A stretch of DNA of 64,000 nt from Diphasiastrum complanatum (GCA_029204225.1 CM055095.1:62105910-62169909); one strand, 5' to 3'; shown: positions 1 to 12,179, counted from the first letter of the stretch. Numbers and translations are program-made. The notes: generated from the letters alone by a model not told the origin.

Positions 1-304
1 AACTAGAAGTATCATGTCTAATCTAAAAGCATTGAAAGATTTCACTAAAATTGTGCTCATTGAAATGATAAAACTAAGCTACAACATAAATCCATTGCAT
101 ACATTCATTTACACATCGAGTTGAAGCACAAATGAGTCATTTTTACTACACATCTTCTCAAAGATGCTTATTGGCTGATTTTAGCTACTAACACAAAGCT
201 TATTATGAACCATAAAAGACAAATTTTTTAGACAATCTAAGCTCTCTATGCATTGCTTCCATTAGAGGAGTGACGTGCTGGCTTATAATACTTCCTACCA
301 TCAT
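1..304. other. No recognisable gene
   Basis: AT-rich sequence left of the piggyBac-like fragment. I see no coding homology or clear repeat. It could be the 3' flank of the minus-strand transposon, but no terminal inverted repeat or TTAA site was identified. Confidence 0.4.
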
Positions 305-862
305 TTAAAAATGAAATACATTGTCCCGATTGCCATGCTCTCTATCATGCTTCCTTTGAGCTGAACAAACTACGCATTGCTTGATAGTGATGCCATCCAC
401 TTTTACAAGAAAGTGGCCATTCATTGCCTCTTGTCCCCTTCGATGATGAAGACCTCTGAAATTTCCCAAACCAAAATCATTGTCTGCCAATTGCACTTGC
501 AACTCTTCCAAAAATTTGTGATGTTTACATGTGTTGTGCCAAGCACGATAGATGATATAAGCATTTGTGAAAACTACATCAAGATAGCCCCAAAACACAA
601 GGTGCCACCACTTCCATGACACCACAGTTTCTTCTACACTATAAGAAGTAGCCAAACACATGCGATCAAAAACATCACATCCAGCTTTATTTTCATTGTA
701 ATTGGATGCTATTTCTAGACAAGGAACACATTCCCGGATTCCATGTGCAATGTGCCTATCAACAGTGTAATCAGACATGCCATGCACATTACTCGCAAAG
801 AAGATAGGTTTTTTTATCTTGCCAATTGCATGCCAACAAACCATGTTCTGTGCTATATGCAA
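305..862 (-). pseudogene. piggyBac-like (DDE_Tnp_1_7) transposase, C-terminal fragment
   Basis: The minus strand encodes about 185 residues resembling the C-terminal part of piggyBac transposases, which cut and paste DNA at TTAA sites. Visible matches are the block YNENKAGCDVFDRM (family pattern YNxxMGGVDxxDQ), then a tryptophan-rich segment SWKWWHLVFWGYLD leading into NAYIIYRAW (family pattern RKWWxxxFxxLLDxxxxNAYIIY), and a C-terminal CVVC pair of the zinc-finger type that closes these proteins. Upstream, KKPIFFASNVHG fits the strand before that block. The reading frame is preceded by a stop near 897 and starts at TTG, so it is a fragment and not a complete gene. The N-terminal catalytic aspartates are not visible; the next open frame upstream (853-1041) shows no clear similarity. 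I infer a decayed transposon or domesticated relative. The family call is by eye and needs a profile search. Confidence 0.72.
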
Positions 863-1041
863 ACTTGGAAGTACCTCTCGGTATCAGAAGGTAGTCTTAC
901 CAAGTCAAGAGGAAAATACCACAAGTTTCTATATGTACTTTCATTCCCTTCATTAACGTATGAGAGATCTATGAGTTTTTTAGTCAATTTGGAGATTTGC
1001 CAATTTTGCTTGTATTGCCTTCTCTCTCTAGATGAGCCCAA

Positions 1042-1688
1042 AAGTGGTATTTTCTCTCTCTACCTAAGGAGAGGAGCTTGTTGGGACCTAGTTTATTTCA
1101 TGAGGTCTTCCACATGTGTGAAACACCTTTTGGTAATGAATGAATGCATGTAGATTGGTCTTTTTGCCTTAGATCTTGTCATTGATCTTGGATTTCAATG
1201 AATAGGTGATCTATAGTGCATGAGCCAAGCTTAGGAGATCAATTTCTGTGTGAATTTTCACAATCTTCCTAACACCTTTCCTTGCATCTTGGTCGGTGAT
1301 TTTGACATGCATCATAGAAACAATTTTTTTTTTTAAGGACAAATTTGGCTGTAATACTTATGCTATTAGATGTGACTAGGATGTCATGATTGATAGAAAT
1401 GACTTCAATTTTGAAAATGAAGAGCTCCCTAGAATGCACACACTACTCTCACGACCACCATTCCTTCTTTATAGTTCATGCAGAATGGACAAGTCTATGG
1501 AATGAGGATGAGCCTTATCTCACCCTTAGCCAACTTTGGCCTTGTCACAATAGATGAGATGACTTTATAGAGCATTGAAACCTTTGAGAAAAAGTACACC
1601 AAAGTGGCTTTCTTGGTGTGTCCAAGTGGCAAACAAATGGCAAATCATTGGACCAAAAAATTGTGTGTCCTCACAAATGGTCTGCAAT
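1042..1688. other. Unassigned spacer between transposon fragments
   Basis: No convincing gene. It includes a poly-T run near 1328 and the minus-strand sequence just beyond the copia-1 truncation, which does not continue the reverse transcriptase. Confidence 0.4.
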
Positions 1689-2387
1689 TCATCTAAGAGG
1701 TCTACAAGGGGCCCTAATGGTTTTTGAAGTATTTTCCAATTTTTTTTTTGCAACAAAAGGTGAAACTTTTGACCTACATTGCTCATTGAACTTGATCCGA
1801 AATACCCACTTGCAACCAATCACATGCTTGTTGGATGGAGGATCCACAAGCTCCCAAGTATTGTTGGTGATCAATGCATCATACTCTTGCTTCATGGCAT
1901 CATACCACTCCTTGGTATTGAGTGCCTCTTGTACATTCTTTGGCTCTTCATGAGAGACATAAAAAACATAATTAGTGGAATCGAGATCCACTTGTTTGCC
2001 TTTGTCAACATATGAGAGCCTCTTAGGCTCGGATCTATCTCTCATGGATCTTCTTGGTGAAAAAATCCCAGGAGAGTCTTCTTCAAATCTCGACCCCATC
2101 ACATCATGATTGTCTTCAAAATCAATAATTGATGATGCATCCATAGATTTCTTGATCTCGGCCTCTTCAAATGATGAGTGTTGATCTTCATGAAAGACAA
2201 CATCTCTACTTTCAATAACTTGAGAAGTAGAGAGTATAAAGACTCTATAGGCCTTCTTGGTGGATGAGTATCCAACCATGATCCCTTTGCATGCACTAGG
2301 ATCTTCCTTCTTCCTTGTTTCCAAGGAAATATGTGCAAAGCATACGCATCCAAAAACTCTAAGGTGATCAACCTTAGGCTTCTTCAA
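1689..2387 (-). pseudogene. copia-1 integrase C-terminus and N-terminal RT
   Basis: Starts with HLRVFGCVCFAHI, the usual copia post-integrase block, then VIESRDVVFHE, an acidic linker and a proline/arginine-rich hinge with PRRSMRDRSEPKRL. Reverse transcriptase begins at EALNTKEWYDAMKQEYDAL and NTWELVDPP, and reaches CKWVFRIKF. After that point the sequence no longer matches RT. I read this as a truncation or replacement, since no later RT motif (YVDD) or RNase H follows to the left. Confidence 0.85.
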
Positions 2388-2506
2388 ATATAAGATTTCA
2401 TATGGTGACTTTCCACCAAGAGCTATATGTGGGAGCCTATTTCAAAGATAATTTGCACAATTAATGGCTTCTCCCCAAAAATCTTTGGGCAAAGATGCCT
2501 CAATTC

Positions 2507-2860
2507 TCATAGATTTTGCACATTCACATAGAGATCTATTCTTTCTCTCGGCCACTCCATTTTGAGATGGAGAGTAGGCACAAGAGAACTCTTTTTGATG
2601 CCTTCAAGCTCACAGAAATCATGAAATTTACTGGAGATATATTCACCACCTCCATCACTTCTAAGAGCATTAATCTTGAATGAGAATTGCTTCTCTACAT
2701 AAGCTTTGAAAATAAGGAAATGATCAAACACCATAGATTTAGAAGCAAGAAGATCTATCCAAGTGAATCTTGTAAAATCATCAATGAAAGTAACAAAACA
2801 AGTGGCTGCTCCCTTGCTTGTAGTTGATGAGAAATGCACATCCGAGTGGATTAACTCCAA
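2507..2860 (-). pseudogene. copia-1 integrase catalytic core
   Basis: Retroviral-type integrase core (rve). ELIHSDVHFS and FVTFIDDFTRFTW carry the first catalytic aspartate region, and RSDGGGEYIS the second. The third catalytic block, normally around QNGxAERxN, is shifted out of frame after KKSSLVPTLH, so the protein cannot be functional as it stands. It is equivalent to residues at 34.6-34.9 kb in copia-3, where the third block is intact. Confidence 0.85.
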
Positions 2861-3297
2861 AGGATGCTTGCTTTTGATAGAAGACCTTGTAAATGCTTTT
2901 TGTGAGATTTAGCAATAGCACAAGCCTCACAAGGCTTGATCTTCTTGGAGAATGACTTTGGCAAGCCAATAGCTTTGGCTTCTTTAATCATAGAGAGCAT
3001 GGATTTGTAGTTGGGATGTCCCAACCTCCTATGCCATAATTCCTCCATAGAGAGCTTGTTCACAAGAGAAACATTACAAGCATTCACATACTCATTTGGA
3101 TCTAGTTTATAGATGCCTCCAAATCTAGATCCTAATGCAAGTATCTCATCATTCATCTTGATAGTGCAAGTATCAACATTGAATTTTACATCAAGGCCAT
3201 TATCAAGCAATTGGCCAACACTAATAAGATTCTTAGTAAGCTTAGGTACATAAAGAACTTTAGAGAGAGAAATAACTTTAGAGGATGCAAGCTTCAA
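2851..3297 (-). pseudogene. copia-1 GAG-pre-integrase domain
   Basis: Carries KVLYVPKLTKNLISVGQLLD, typical of the region between copia protease and integrase. The zinc-binding HHCC module of integrase follows, with LWHRRLGHPN and CEACAIAKSHKKH. In a working element this module helps integrase bind cDNA ends. The frame runs out into unrelated residues at its C-terminal end, and the integrase core continues in a different frame, so at least one indel lies near 2860. Confidence 0.85.
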
Positions 3298-3308
3298 GGG
3301 AATGTTCC

Positions 3309-4442
3309 CTATGCCTTCAATAGGACATTCAAATCATTTGCAATGTATATTGATTTCTTGACTCCATCATAAGGTGCAATAGAAGAGAAAGAGTCCTTGG
3401 AGCTACACATATGTGAAGAGGCTCCACTATCCGTATACCATAGGCCGTCCTTCTTGAAAGGAGTAGATGAGAAACTAGAGACCATAAGAGATCCCTCTAC
3501 ATCACTTGCAATAGTGTCTTCCTTCTCATTGGTAATGTTGGCTTGCTTGAGTTGATTCTTCTTCTTGAAGCAATTGGTGGCATAATGGCCTTTCTTGCCA
3601 CAATAAAAGCACTTGATCTTCTTCTTCTTGAGCTTGGATGATGAATCATTAGAGGAATCATCTTCCTCCTCATCTTTGTCTTTGGACTTGACTTTGTCCT
3701 TGCTTGAGAATTGTTGATGTTGGTTCTTGCTCCTCCCTTTGTGCTTATCCTTGGCAAAAAGAGCTTTGCCATCATTATGAGTGAGAGAGAGCTTGTCCAT
3801 CCTCAAGAGCTTGTACTCTTGTCTTGATCCTTTTGAAATTAGCACACTTTGGAGAGCCTCCAAACTTGGTAGCTCCTCCTTAATGGCATAGGATTGGACA
3901 AGGTTATCAAATTCACTTCTCAAGCCATTGAGAATGACTTGAACAAGCTCATTTCGATTGATGGAATCACCAATACAAGCAAGTTCTCTATGAATATCTT
4001 TTACTCTCAAAACATAACTAGATGCACTCTCATCACTCTTTTGGCTACTTTGAAAGATTTGATTCCTAAGAGTGAGAAGCCTAGAGGTATTCTTAGCCTC
4101 AAAGATAGTCTTGAGACAATCCCAAGATTTTTTGGCTATTGTACAAGTACCTATCTCCCTCAATATCTCATTAGAGACATTCATCTTAATGTAATGGAGA
4201 GCCATCCTAGCTCTATTTTTGTATTTTTGATCCTCTTGAAGAACTTGTGGTTCTTCTTCAAGGCCAAGAACAATGTCCATCACGTCTTGAAGGATCAAGA
4301 TGGACTCCATCCTCATTTTCCAAATTGAATAGTTTGAAGTGGACAATCTTTCACTTGGTTTCAACAAGGATGAACCCATTGAAGACATTTGAAGTGAAGA
4401 AAACTCAAATGATGAACAATAAATGTTGCTACACACTCTCAA
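3309..4442 (-). pseudogene. gag: copia-1 gag with start of protease
   Basis: An open frame of 377 codons. The capsid-like domain starts near the internal Met of MSSMGSSLLKP and contains the copia gag signature TSNYSIWKMRMES. A CCHC zinc knuckle, CFYCGKKGHYATNC, lies at about residues 278-291 after a charged Lys/Asp/Ser stretch. The protease active site WYTDSGASSHM begins near residue 335. Gag packages element RNA; the protease matures the polyprotein. The frame ends at a stop after residue 377, and the next domain resumes in another frame within about 15 codons, consistent with a single-base loss near 3323. The likely native start is the internal MSSMGSS, because the first codons lack the family pattern. 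Confidence 0.88.
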
Positions 4443-4999
4443 TAGGATCCAATAATAGAGTACTATCTCCTCCTATGAAAGATCTTGCAACTATTTGTGG
4501 ATTGATTCTCATTAGCTACACAAATCTCTCTAAAACAAGATCTATTTCACATCCAATGATAAAGTATGGGCAAAGTTAGGATCAAACACTCTTAGGACGT
4601 GTGAAGTACACTAAGAAACCAAATTTGACTCAAATACAATGATATTGCATGAAACAAAATGGCTAAGATCTCAAAACAATGCCTAGATCACATATAGATG
4701 AGATTGGTAAGCATACAACTGTGATTTTGGATCAACCAAGCAATCTCTTGACCAAACCAAAAGTGTCCACCCAGGTCTAGGTGCCCTACCTAACTGAGAA
4801 AATGTAAATATCTATTGACATTCCTAAATGGGAATACTTGTCATCGAAAAAATCTTCCATAGGGAGACTTATATTTGAAACTTATTCCTTGGGATGATTG
4901 TCTTCACTTGATTCCTATTTCAGCATCCTATTTCAGGTGTGCAGTATACCTGTTGCATCACCTAGTGTGCTTATCTTGTTCTGTGGGATGGTTGGCGGG

Positions 5000-5002
<3 letters not shown>
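4443..5002. other. Unassigned; upstream of copia-1 gag
   Basis: This is where the leader and 5' LTR of copia-1 should lie. I see neither a tRNA-Met primer complement nor a terminal TG...CA pair, so the 5' end is lost or unrecognisable. Confidence 0.4.
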
Positions 5003-5040
<38 letters not shown>

Positions 5041-5046
5041 CACACA
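5003..5046. repeat. (AC)n microsatellite
   Basis: An almost pure AC run of about 20 units. Confidence 0.95.
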
Positions 5047-5990
5047 TCTAATTAAGAAATGCTCTCATGATTTACTTGCTTGTTTTGGTCACTTTGATCA
5101 CAATGAACAAATTGTCTTGAGTTCTTTTGATCAGACTTTGTACAACACTCTAAATGTTAACAATGAAAAAATTGTGTGAACAGTCTTCTAATCCCCTCAA
5201 TATGGTTGTTGCTACTAACGAGTATGAAGAGTTGAAGTGCCATGAAATGATCATGAATTTACTACTCGTTGATGCTTATCTTTCATTAACGAGGTCTCCT
5301 TTGAAGTGTACTGCTTTTTGTTTAAACCTTTGGTTACACTTCAACTATTTCATATATAAATGGTATGATGGGTTTGGTTATATGACTTGGATTGGACCTG
5401 TCTGTTAAAGTCTATATATACTTATTTGTGGACGGTAATGCTCTGACAATTTGAAATTGACAGTGCAATAAACATTTTTCTAATAGAAAAAAAGGGATGG
5501 TGTTCCGATAAGCATTTTTGAAAAGGGTAATGGCAGATAGTTTTAAACTCTACTATAAAACTAGTCTGGATGTAATTGTCTACTTTAGTCATACTTTTGT
5601 AATTGTTGACTTTCAAGCACTGATTACACATCGTTAACCTTATAATTTTGTAACTTTGAGTAAAGCTGAAACAATGTCCGACTTTTTACTCATGATATGG
5701 ACAAAAGTAGAGTCACCTAACTTGGCAATGACTACTTGTTGCGACATGGATAACAACTGAGAGTATGTGTAGACACCTATAGTTCCCACAATAATGTCTC
5801 TGTTCTAACACAGTTGTTGTTGTGGATGGATGCAGGTGAGCATATTCTCCTCAACTCGGAGCTTTTGCTGGTTGTTAGGTTTGGTCAATATGACATGTTT
5901 GACTGTGATGACTCTATATGAGTTTGATTGACTTTAATATTCGTATGTTTGGTATTGTGGTGATAATGTGCAGTTTTGTTTAGATTTGTT
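5047..5990. other. No recognisable gene
   Basis: AT-rich, with short open frames only. No homology recognised. Confidence 0.4.
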
Positions 5991-5997
5991 AGGTGCA

Positions 5998-6500
5998 AAA
6001 ACATACACATACACAAACATGTACACGTACACATATATAAACATACATACGTATGCATAGAAATACACATACACGCATATACATGTACCCGTGCATGCAC
6101 ATACACATATATATATGCACACATACACACATGCACACATAAACATATACATACATACACATACACATACACATAATATACATACACATACACATACAAA
6201 TGCACACACACACATACACATACACATACACACACAAACACATATAGTCATACACATACACATGCAGACACATACAATACACATACACACATATACAATA
6301 CACATACACAAATACATACACATACACATACACATACACAAATACATATACATGCACATATGCATACACATACATATACACATACACGTAGACATACACA
6401 TACAAATACATATATACAAACACATAACGTACATGTACATGTGTGTGTGTGTGTGCGCGCGCACGCGCGTGCGCGTGCGTGCATGCGTGTGTGTGTACAC
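5998..6500. repeat. Compound ACATAC/AC satellite switching to TG/CG repeat
   Basis: From 5998 to about 6433 the plus strand is built of ACATAC, ACACAT and AC units with scattered substitutions. At about 6434 it passes through GTACATGTACATGTG and becomes (TG)n, then alternating CG/TG to about 6500. The two arms are approximate reverse complements, and the alternating purine-pyrimidine end could form left-handed DNA. Long open frames here on both strands, rich in Cys/Val/Met or His/Thr, are repeat artefacts. Confidence 0.95.
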
Positions 6501-8345
6501 TTGAAGAAATGCACACACATATCTTTGATTATCGGTCTCTTACTATGCTTAATACCTCCTATAAGATCATTGCAAAAGCAATTGCCAAGGCAATCGCCCT
6601 TTTTGTTCCTACTCACCTTTCCAAGTGAGGTGAATCCCTCTTCGATGACATCATGAATGTTTGGGCAGCCATTGACTCTTCTTTTTGGTTAATGGCCCTT
6701 GTGCTAAAAATCGATTTCGATAAAGCCTTTGACGCATTAGCTGGAACTATCTTCTAACTTGCTGCTCATCCTTTGGCTTTCCAGAATACCTAACCAAACT
6801 CATCCGAGCTCTCTTTTCTTCGGCTTCGTCTTCTATCCTTTTCCAGGAGTTCTATCCCCCTCCTTCTCCATCTCCTGTGGAATCAGACAAGGCTATCCTC
6901 TCTATCTTTATCTTTTCATTATCGCCATGGAACTGCTCATTTTTCATATTCATAGACTAAATTATTCTCCTTTGTTTCGTCCATACATGTTTCGTGATGT
7001 CCCTCTTGGTCCCCAGTTTTTCGTTAATAATCTTGCTTGTATTATTGAGCTTCATCTCCCTTCTGCTTCCCTTATCTTTCTAGAGATTAATCGATTCAGC
7101 TCTTACTCTAACTCCTCGGTCAACTTTTAGAAATTTGACCTTCTTATCCTCTCCCACGACGCTCCTCCTTCCTGGTGCAACGAGCTTGATCTTAATATTC
7201 TCCCGCATGGCACAATTCTCAAATATCTTGGTTTCCTCCTTGGTGCCTCCCTCTCTAACAAAGATCGTTTTAATTGAATTTTTGAGAGAATTTGCTCCAA
7301 GATCTCTCGTTAGAATTCCTCTGATCTCTCATTTTCAACTAGACTCATCGTCCTCAAGCACATCATAACTTCCTATTTTACTCACTTCCTTTTCATTTGG
7401 TTCCTCCCTCCCTCCTTTTCTCTTTCCATTGCAACAGTTTTCAGAAAATTCTTGTGGACAACGACCCTAGTATGCTGAACTGGGATATTTGCTTGGCTCC
7501 TAATCAAACTGGGCGGCTTGCGCCTCCTCGCCCTTCCACCACTTCTCTCTCTCTTCTCTATAGACGCATTCATTATAACTTCACCATTCCTCAACCCTGG
7601 GCACTCATGATGATCGCCACCCTTCCTCCCCTCCCCTCCCCTCCTGGTTCCATCTCCTCCTCTTCTTTTTTGGAGCTCACTCGCTCCTCTTTCTTTTTTT
7701 TTTTCCGCTTCCCTTCCTCCCCTCTTCAAGTCCATTTTTCGTGTCCTTCTTTCTATGCGCGAGCTCACTTTTTAGATGGGAGAGAACTCTATCTCCTCTT
7801 TTGAGTCTCTCTGGTTTTCAAAAGTCTTCACTATCACCTCCAAGCCCAGGGCCTTGATTGAAAAAAGACTCTGCCGCAATCTTACTCGAAAAGATTTTGT
7901 TACCTAGGATCACATCATGAAACTTTATCTACACTCGTAGCCTTTCCCAACTTAGAGATGATCTTGGACTCTCCTTTCGAGAATCTAACTTTATTTCCTT
8001 TGCTTTTTTCCAAGGCAATCTTGCCTCTTTTTCTACCGCTTTGGCCCCTGACTACTGTAACAATTGGTTATTCAAGGCCTTGGACAAATCGGGTAAAATT
8101 TCATATGTCTCAGTCTACTCTGCTTCTAAGGAGCCTAACTCTACCTCCTCAATGCTAATTGGAACATTTTCGACCCTCCCATTATTTGGAAAGCCAGGTT
8201 TCGTCGTACCCATAAAATCGTCCTGTTAAGTATAGATTTTTCTCCCTTAGAATCCTCCAACTTGCTCTTCCTGTCCGTGCCAAATATAGGGGTAATGTGT
8301 CGCATGTCTGCTCTAAGTATGGATTACTTTCAAAATTAGAAATGT
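6501..8345 (+). mobile_element. Decayed non-LTR retrotransposon (LINE) reverse transcriptase region
   Basis: Plus-strand fragments in several frames match plant L1-type ORF2. In order: LNTSYKIIAKAIAKAIA (6540-6600; RT entry block), ALVLKIDFDKAFDAL (about 6700; RT motif A), FSISCGIRQGYPLYLYLFII (about 6865; the GIRQGCPLSP block), a degraded motif C, a proline/serine-rich stretch and finally sequence resembling the C-terminal zf-RVT region (8240-8330). LINEs copy themselves by target-primed reverse transcription. Many stops and frameshifts show it is dead. No endonuclease domain, ORF1 or poly-A tail was identified next to it. The 3' limit is where similarity ends. Confidence 0.82.
6759..7130 (+). 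pseudogene. LINE reverse transcriptase palm fragment with mutated active site
   Basis: The 123-codon frame contains GIRQGYPLYLYLFIIAMELL, the conserved RT region around motif B. Where motif C should read F/YxDD, the codons at 7020-7031 read FVNN, so both catalytic aspartates are asparagines. The frame ends shortly after. Upstream motif A (KIDFDKAFD) lies in a different frame near 6700, so an indel separates the two. Confidence 0.8.
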
Positions 8346-9063
8346 AATCATTGACAAATATATTAAAGTATATATTTATTAGGTCTTAAAGTCTCGTAGA
8401 AACTTGATAAAATGATATACATTGTAAATATACATTAAAGTATATTATTTATTGAAATAATATGCATTCTAAAACAAATTTGAAATAGGTAAAAATTCTA
8501 ATATTGATGACAAAATTTGAATATAATCACTAGGTATTATATAGGACATAGCCAACTCGATTTACAAAAAGTATTAGCAAGTGACTTTTTTGAGAAATGA
8601 TGTACTGAAAAAAAATGTTCCAAACCACGACATTAGAGATAAACAATAATTGGTATATTTTAGCATAGCCTTGACTTGTTGGCTTAAGCATTTATGATAC
8701 TCTAGACATTTTGCTGATAATGAAAAGTACAATTTTTTTTTTTTTCTTATTTTGAGCTCTATATCTTTTAATGACACTAAATATTTAGATAATAATAAAA
8801 AAATAAAGTAATTCATCTATTTCTATTGAGGATAAAAAATAGAAAAAGTATTTCAACATGAACACTATTCGACATTACATCATCTCCTCCTTGGTTAGCA
8901 ATTAGAATAAATATTTTTTAATTATTTAAGTATATAGTTCCTCACACATTTATTATTATTATCATTGATTGAGTAGCTAGGTATGTTTCTAAGTTTGATT
9001 GCAATTTTATTTTTAACAATGAGAATTATTATTATTTTCTATTTTTTATTGTCATTTTCAATA

Positions 9064-9064
<1 letters not shown>
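8346..9064. other. AT-rich spacer
   Basis: No gene recognised. Very AT-rich with poly-A and poly-T runs. Confidence 0.4.
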
Positions 9065-9114
<50 letters not shown>

Positions 9115-9133
9115 ACGCGCGCGCATGCGCATG
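9065..9133. repeat. (GT)n microsatellite ending in CG-rich alternating run
   Basis: About 22 GT units followed by GCGCACGCGCGCGCATGCGC. The TG-to-CG transition is like the one at 6450-6480. Confidence 0.95.
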
Positions 9134-9276
9134 TAGCTAGTATCTATTCTTGGAAGATTATGGAAACATCATTTTCCTATTTCGATTGTAATAAACTGCC
9201 TTTATGACTTTGCAATGGTTCATTGTACCTAATTGGTCTTGTTATGTGTCATGATATACATCAAAAGAAATCATTA

Positions 9277-9277
9277 T

Positions 9278-9308
<31 letters not shown>

Positions 9309-9316
9309 TACATACA
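9277..9316. repeat. (AC)n microsatellite
   Basis: About 13 AC units followed by CATACATACA. Together with 9065-9133 it forms a GT/AC inverted pair about 145 bp apart. Confidence 0.95.
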
Positions 9317-12179
9317 TTGGAAGTGATATTAGATTCCAGATTCTAGCAAGAATTACTAAAAGCACCCTGACTAAATTGATGAAATTTTCCTTCAAACTAA
9401 AACCGATGGGTAAACCAAAAACTCTCTCTAATGCTAGTAGAGTCCTAATATAAGGTTGATAAACTCCAGTTCTAGTAAAAAAAAGTTTGCATTGCATGAT
9501 AATCAAACTCTTTTTCAATATAACTTTTGTAATGTTTGATGCTATATCTTTTACTTCGCGTATAATTTTACTATCGTCCATCTTATCAAAAATTGGAGAA
9601 ATAATGTAAACCCAAAAATACCCCTCTCAATAAAGCACATGTTTTTACATGTTGGTATAGAGTCCATGAATATTCTACCCCTTATTGAAATTGTTTTTCA
9701 ATTGTAAAATGTGCAAACCAATGTATTGAACTTTTAACATCAAATCATGGTGCATAATGTCCTTGATGCAAAGAAGCTTTGGTGGTACATGCATAATCAT
9801 TTTTGAGTTGTATAATATACTTTGACTAGCTTCTAACAAGAAAATACAATGACCATCTTTTATCACATGGGTCCTCTTCTTACGCATGCAATAATTCCTT
9901 ACTTTATAGAGCATCATAGAAAACTTTCCTTACAAGCAACACTTCTTTACTCTTGTACATGATTCACCATTATCTTTTGGCATCTTCCCTTGTGAGAGTT
10001 ATGTTTATTGAGGCACTTGTAGATAAGCTTTAGATACGACATGTAGTCATCCCATTAGATATGCATTTGAGCTATTGAAGCACAACGATAATTTAGATTG
10101 TTTGAAACATTTGTAAAAATAAAGCATGGTAAGTGAGAATATGAGATGGATAGTGTAATATGATGATGTATACATGTAGGTTCAACACTTTGACAAGTAT
10201 ACATTAAAAACATCAAGGTTAAGATAAACATCTTCAATGAGTCATATATAGTTTGGAATGCTTGATAGAGATAAAGAGATAAACTGTGATTGTACATACA
10301 GTCACTTAATTATATTAGAGAGGTAAATTAGATTGTGATTGTATATACATTAACTTAATTATATTAGATAAATGTTTATGTAGAGGCTATATTCTACAAA
10401 TATACTAGTAAGGTATATTCTAATAACTTATACTATTTGTGTTAGAAAGGCCTTCACTAGTAATAATTTGATAAATTCAGTGAACCCAATATCACATGTG
10501 AAGTAAAAAAATTACATAATAGCATATGCATATTATATATCTACATAGTCACAAAATACTATTGAAACTTATATACTAATGCCAAAGTATGTACAAGGCC
10601 TACAAGTATAGAAATGAGTCGAAGATTTTATCCATGTAACTAGGTCAAGGTGCTATTCACATCAGATTTTCCAAGTTGATGACCACATTTGAATGTGTAA
10701 GCTTCATGTCCAATTTATTGACATTAGAACTATAACATACAAGGAGACCAAAAAATGATCATAACATGAATCTATTATGAACTGACATAATATAGTTCCC
10801 TTGAAGATGCCACATGTATGTGCATTGAGTGTCAAGCCCAAATTTTGGTTAATTTTTGTTTAAACTCTATGGATTTATTATTAGTTTCATTGTTAATTAC
10901 AATCAATGCTTTTGCAACAACTTGAGTTGGTGGAACCCATATCACAATTTGACTAGAGGCCTCTATCATTGATTAGAGGAACTCTTGACTCCAAAAAGAC
11001 CCCTTGTAAAGATACCTTTTTTTGACTTTTTAACTATTTTTTTTTTCCTTCCAATCATGGGCTCTATTAATGGCTCCAATTTTCTCTTTTGTTTCCTCTT
11101 TCATTGGGCTTTTTGGCCATCTTTCCTTGCTTACCTTCACTCAATCTCACTATTTTTTACCTCTAAAGCATTGCCTCCACATGTCAATGCAAGGTATTGA
11201 TTGTACTTGCCATGAGGGAGCTTACAAATTGGTCTAATGGCAATGTTGTCTCTCCCCTCGAATGCCTTTACATTTTGAAAGTCATCAATATTGACTCTAT
11301 ACCTCTAGAATTTATAGAAAATAGAATCTATTGAAACCTCTCTCGTAAAGGCATCACCACATGGAGTTTGTTTATTAATTCCACCTTGCTTAGCTAAAAA
11401 AGGATCTTAATCAAACTTTTTATTGCATGTTTTTTTTTAATGTGACCAGGCAAGATTTCATTGCCTCCACTGATTTTTGCAACTCTAAATAGTTTGTCAA
11501 GCATCCTCGATACATTTTTAGTTTTGTGCAAGATATATGCAAAATCGCACAGGTTGACAAAGTTTGGAGGTAGTCACAAAATTTGCAATTGCAAATAAGA
11601 TGTTTTCTAAAAACGTTCGTCAAAAAAACCCAGAAAATGAGAGAGTCAAAAAGTCAAAAAAGTTGGAAAAGTAAAATATTTTGCATCTTTGCCCCACCAC
11701 TCAGATTGCAAGTCTTGCCCTACCCCAACTAATGGGACCATCGTGTGGAGGCTCAATGGTGGCAATCTACATATTTTAGTGGATTTTCAACTATATATCC
11801 CGAGTCTAAATACTCAAAGCACCACATAACATATATCATTGCCATATTTGATGTTTTTAAGCATCATTTACATTTTTTGACATTTATGGAATTTGGGCTT
11901 AAGGCACTACCTCGAGAAAACATGACAACAAAATTTTGAATTTTTATTTCAAACTTCACCTAACTATCTAGACCCTTCCAAGTGTCATTATACAATTCTG
12001 GGTCGGATTGTAACAAATTGAACTATCTTTAGGATCTCAATTTAGCTCTATCGAATTTTCTATATCAACCCTCAATGCAATGCCATCACAATTTACAAGT
12101 TTTTGAACTTGAGCGCACCATTGCTTATTTTGATCTATAGTTAGTTGTCACGACCCATTCTAGATTCATCCGTTTTGAT
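9317..12179. other. Long AT-rich stretch without recognised genes
   Basis: Only short open frames with low-complexity or hydrophobic translations. No domain, RNA gene or clear repeat was recognised in these 2.9 kb. It may be ancient repeat sequence. Confidence 0.4.

Larger units (their letters stand above)
1689..4442 (-). mobile_element. Ty1/copia retrotransposon copia-1, truncated in reverse transcriptase
   Basis: Minus-strand order is gag with zinc knuckle, aspartic protease, GAG-pre-integrase, integrase core, integrase C-terminus and the first part of reverse transcriptase. This is the Ty1/copia order (integrase before RT). Homology stops just after the RT entry motif CKWVFRIKF near 1760, so palm, RNase H and 3' LTR are absent. 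No LTR or tRNA primer site was recognised upstream of gag (above 4442). At least three frameshifts split the polyprotein. The residue pattern is close to copia-3 at 33.5-36.9 kb, so both belong to related families. Confidence 0.9.

Noticed and set aside
5885-6616. Long open frames rich in Cys/Val/Tyr or His/Thr/Ile over the AC repeat
   Set aside because: They exist on both strands and in several frames because the DNA is a microsatellite lacking stop codons. They are not genes.
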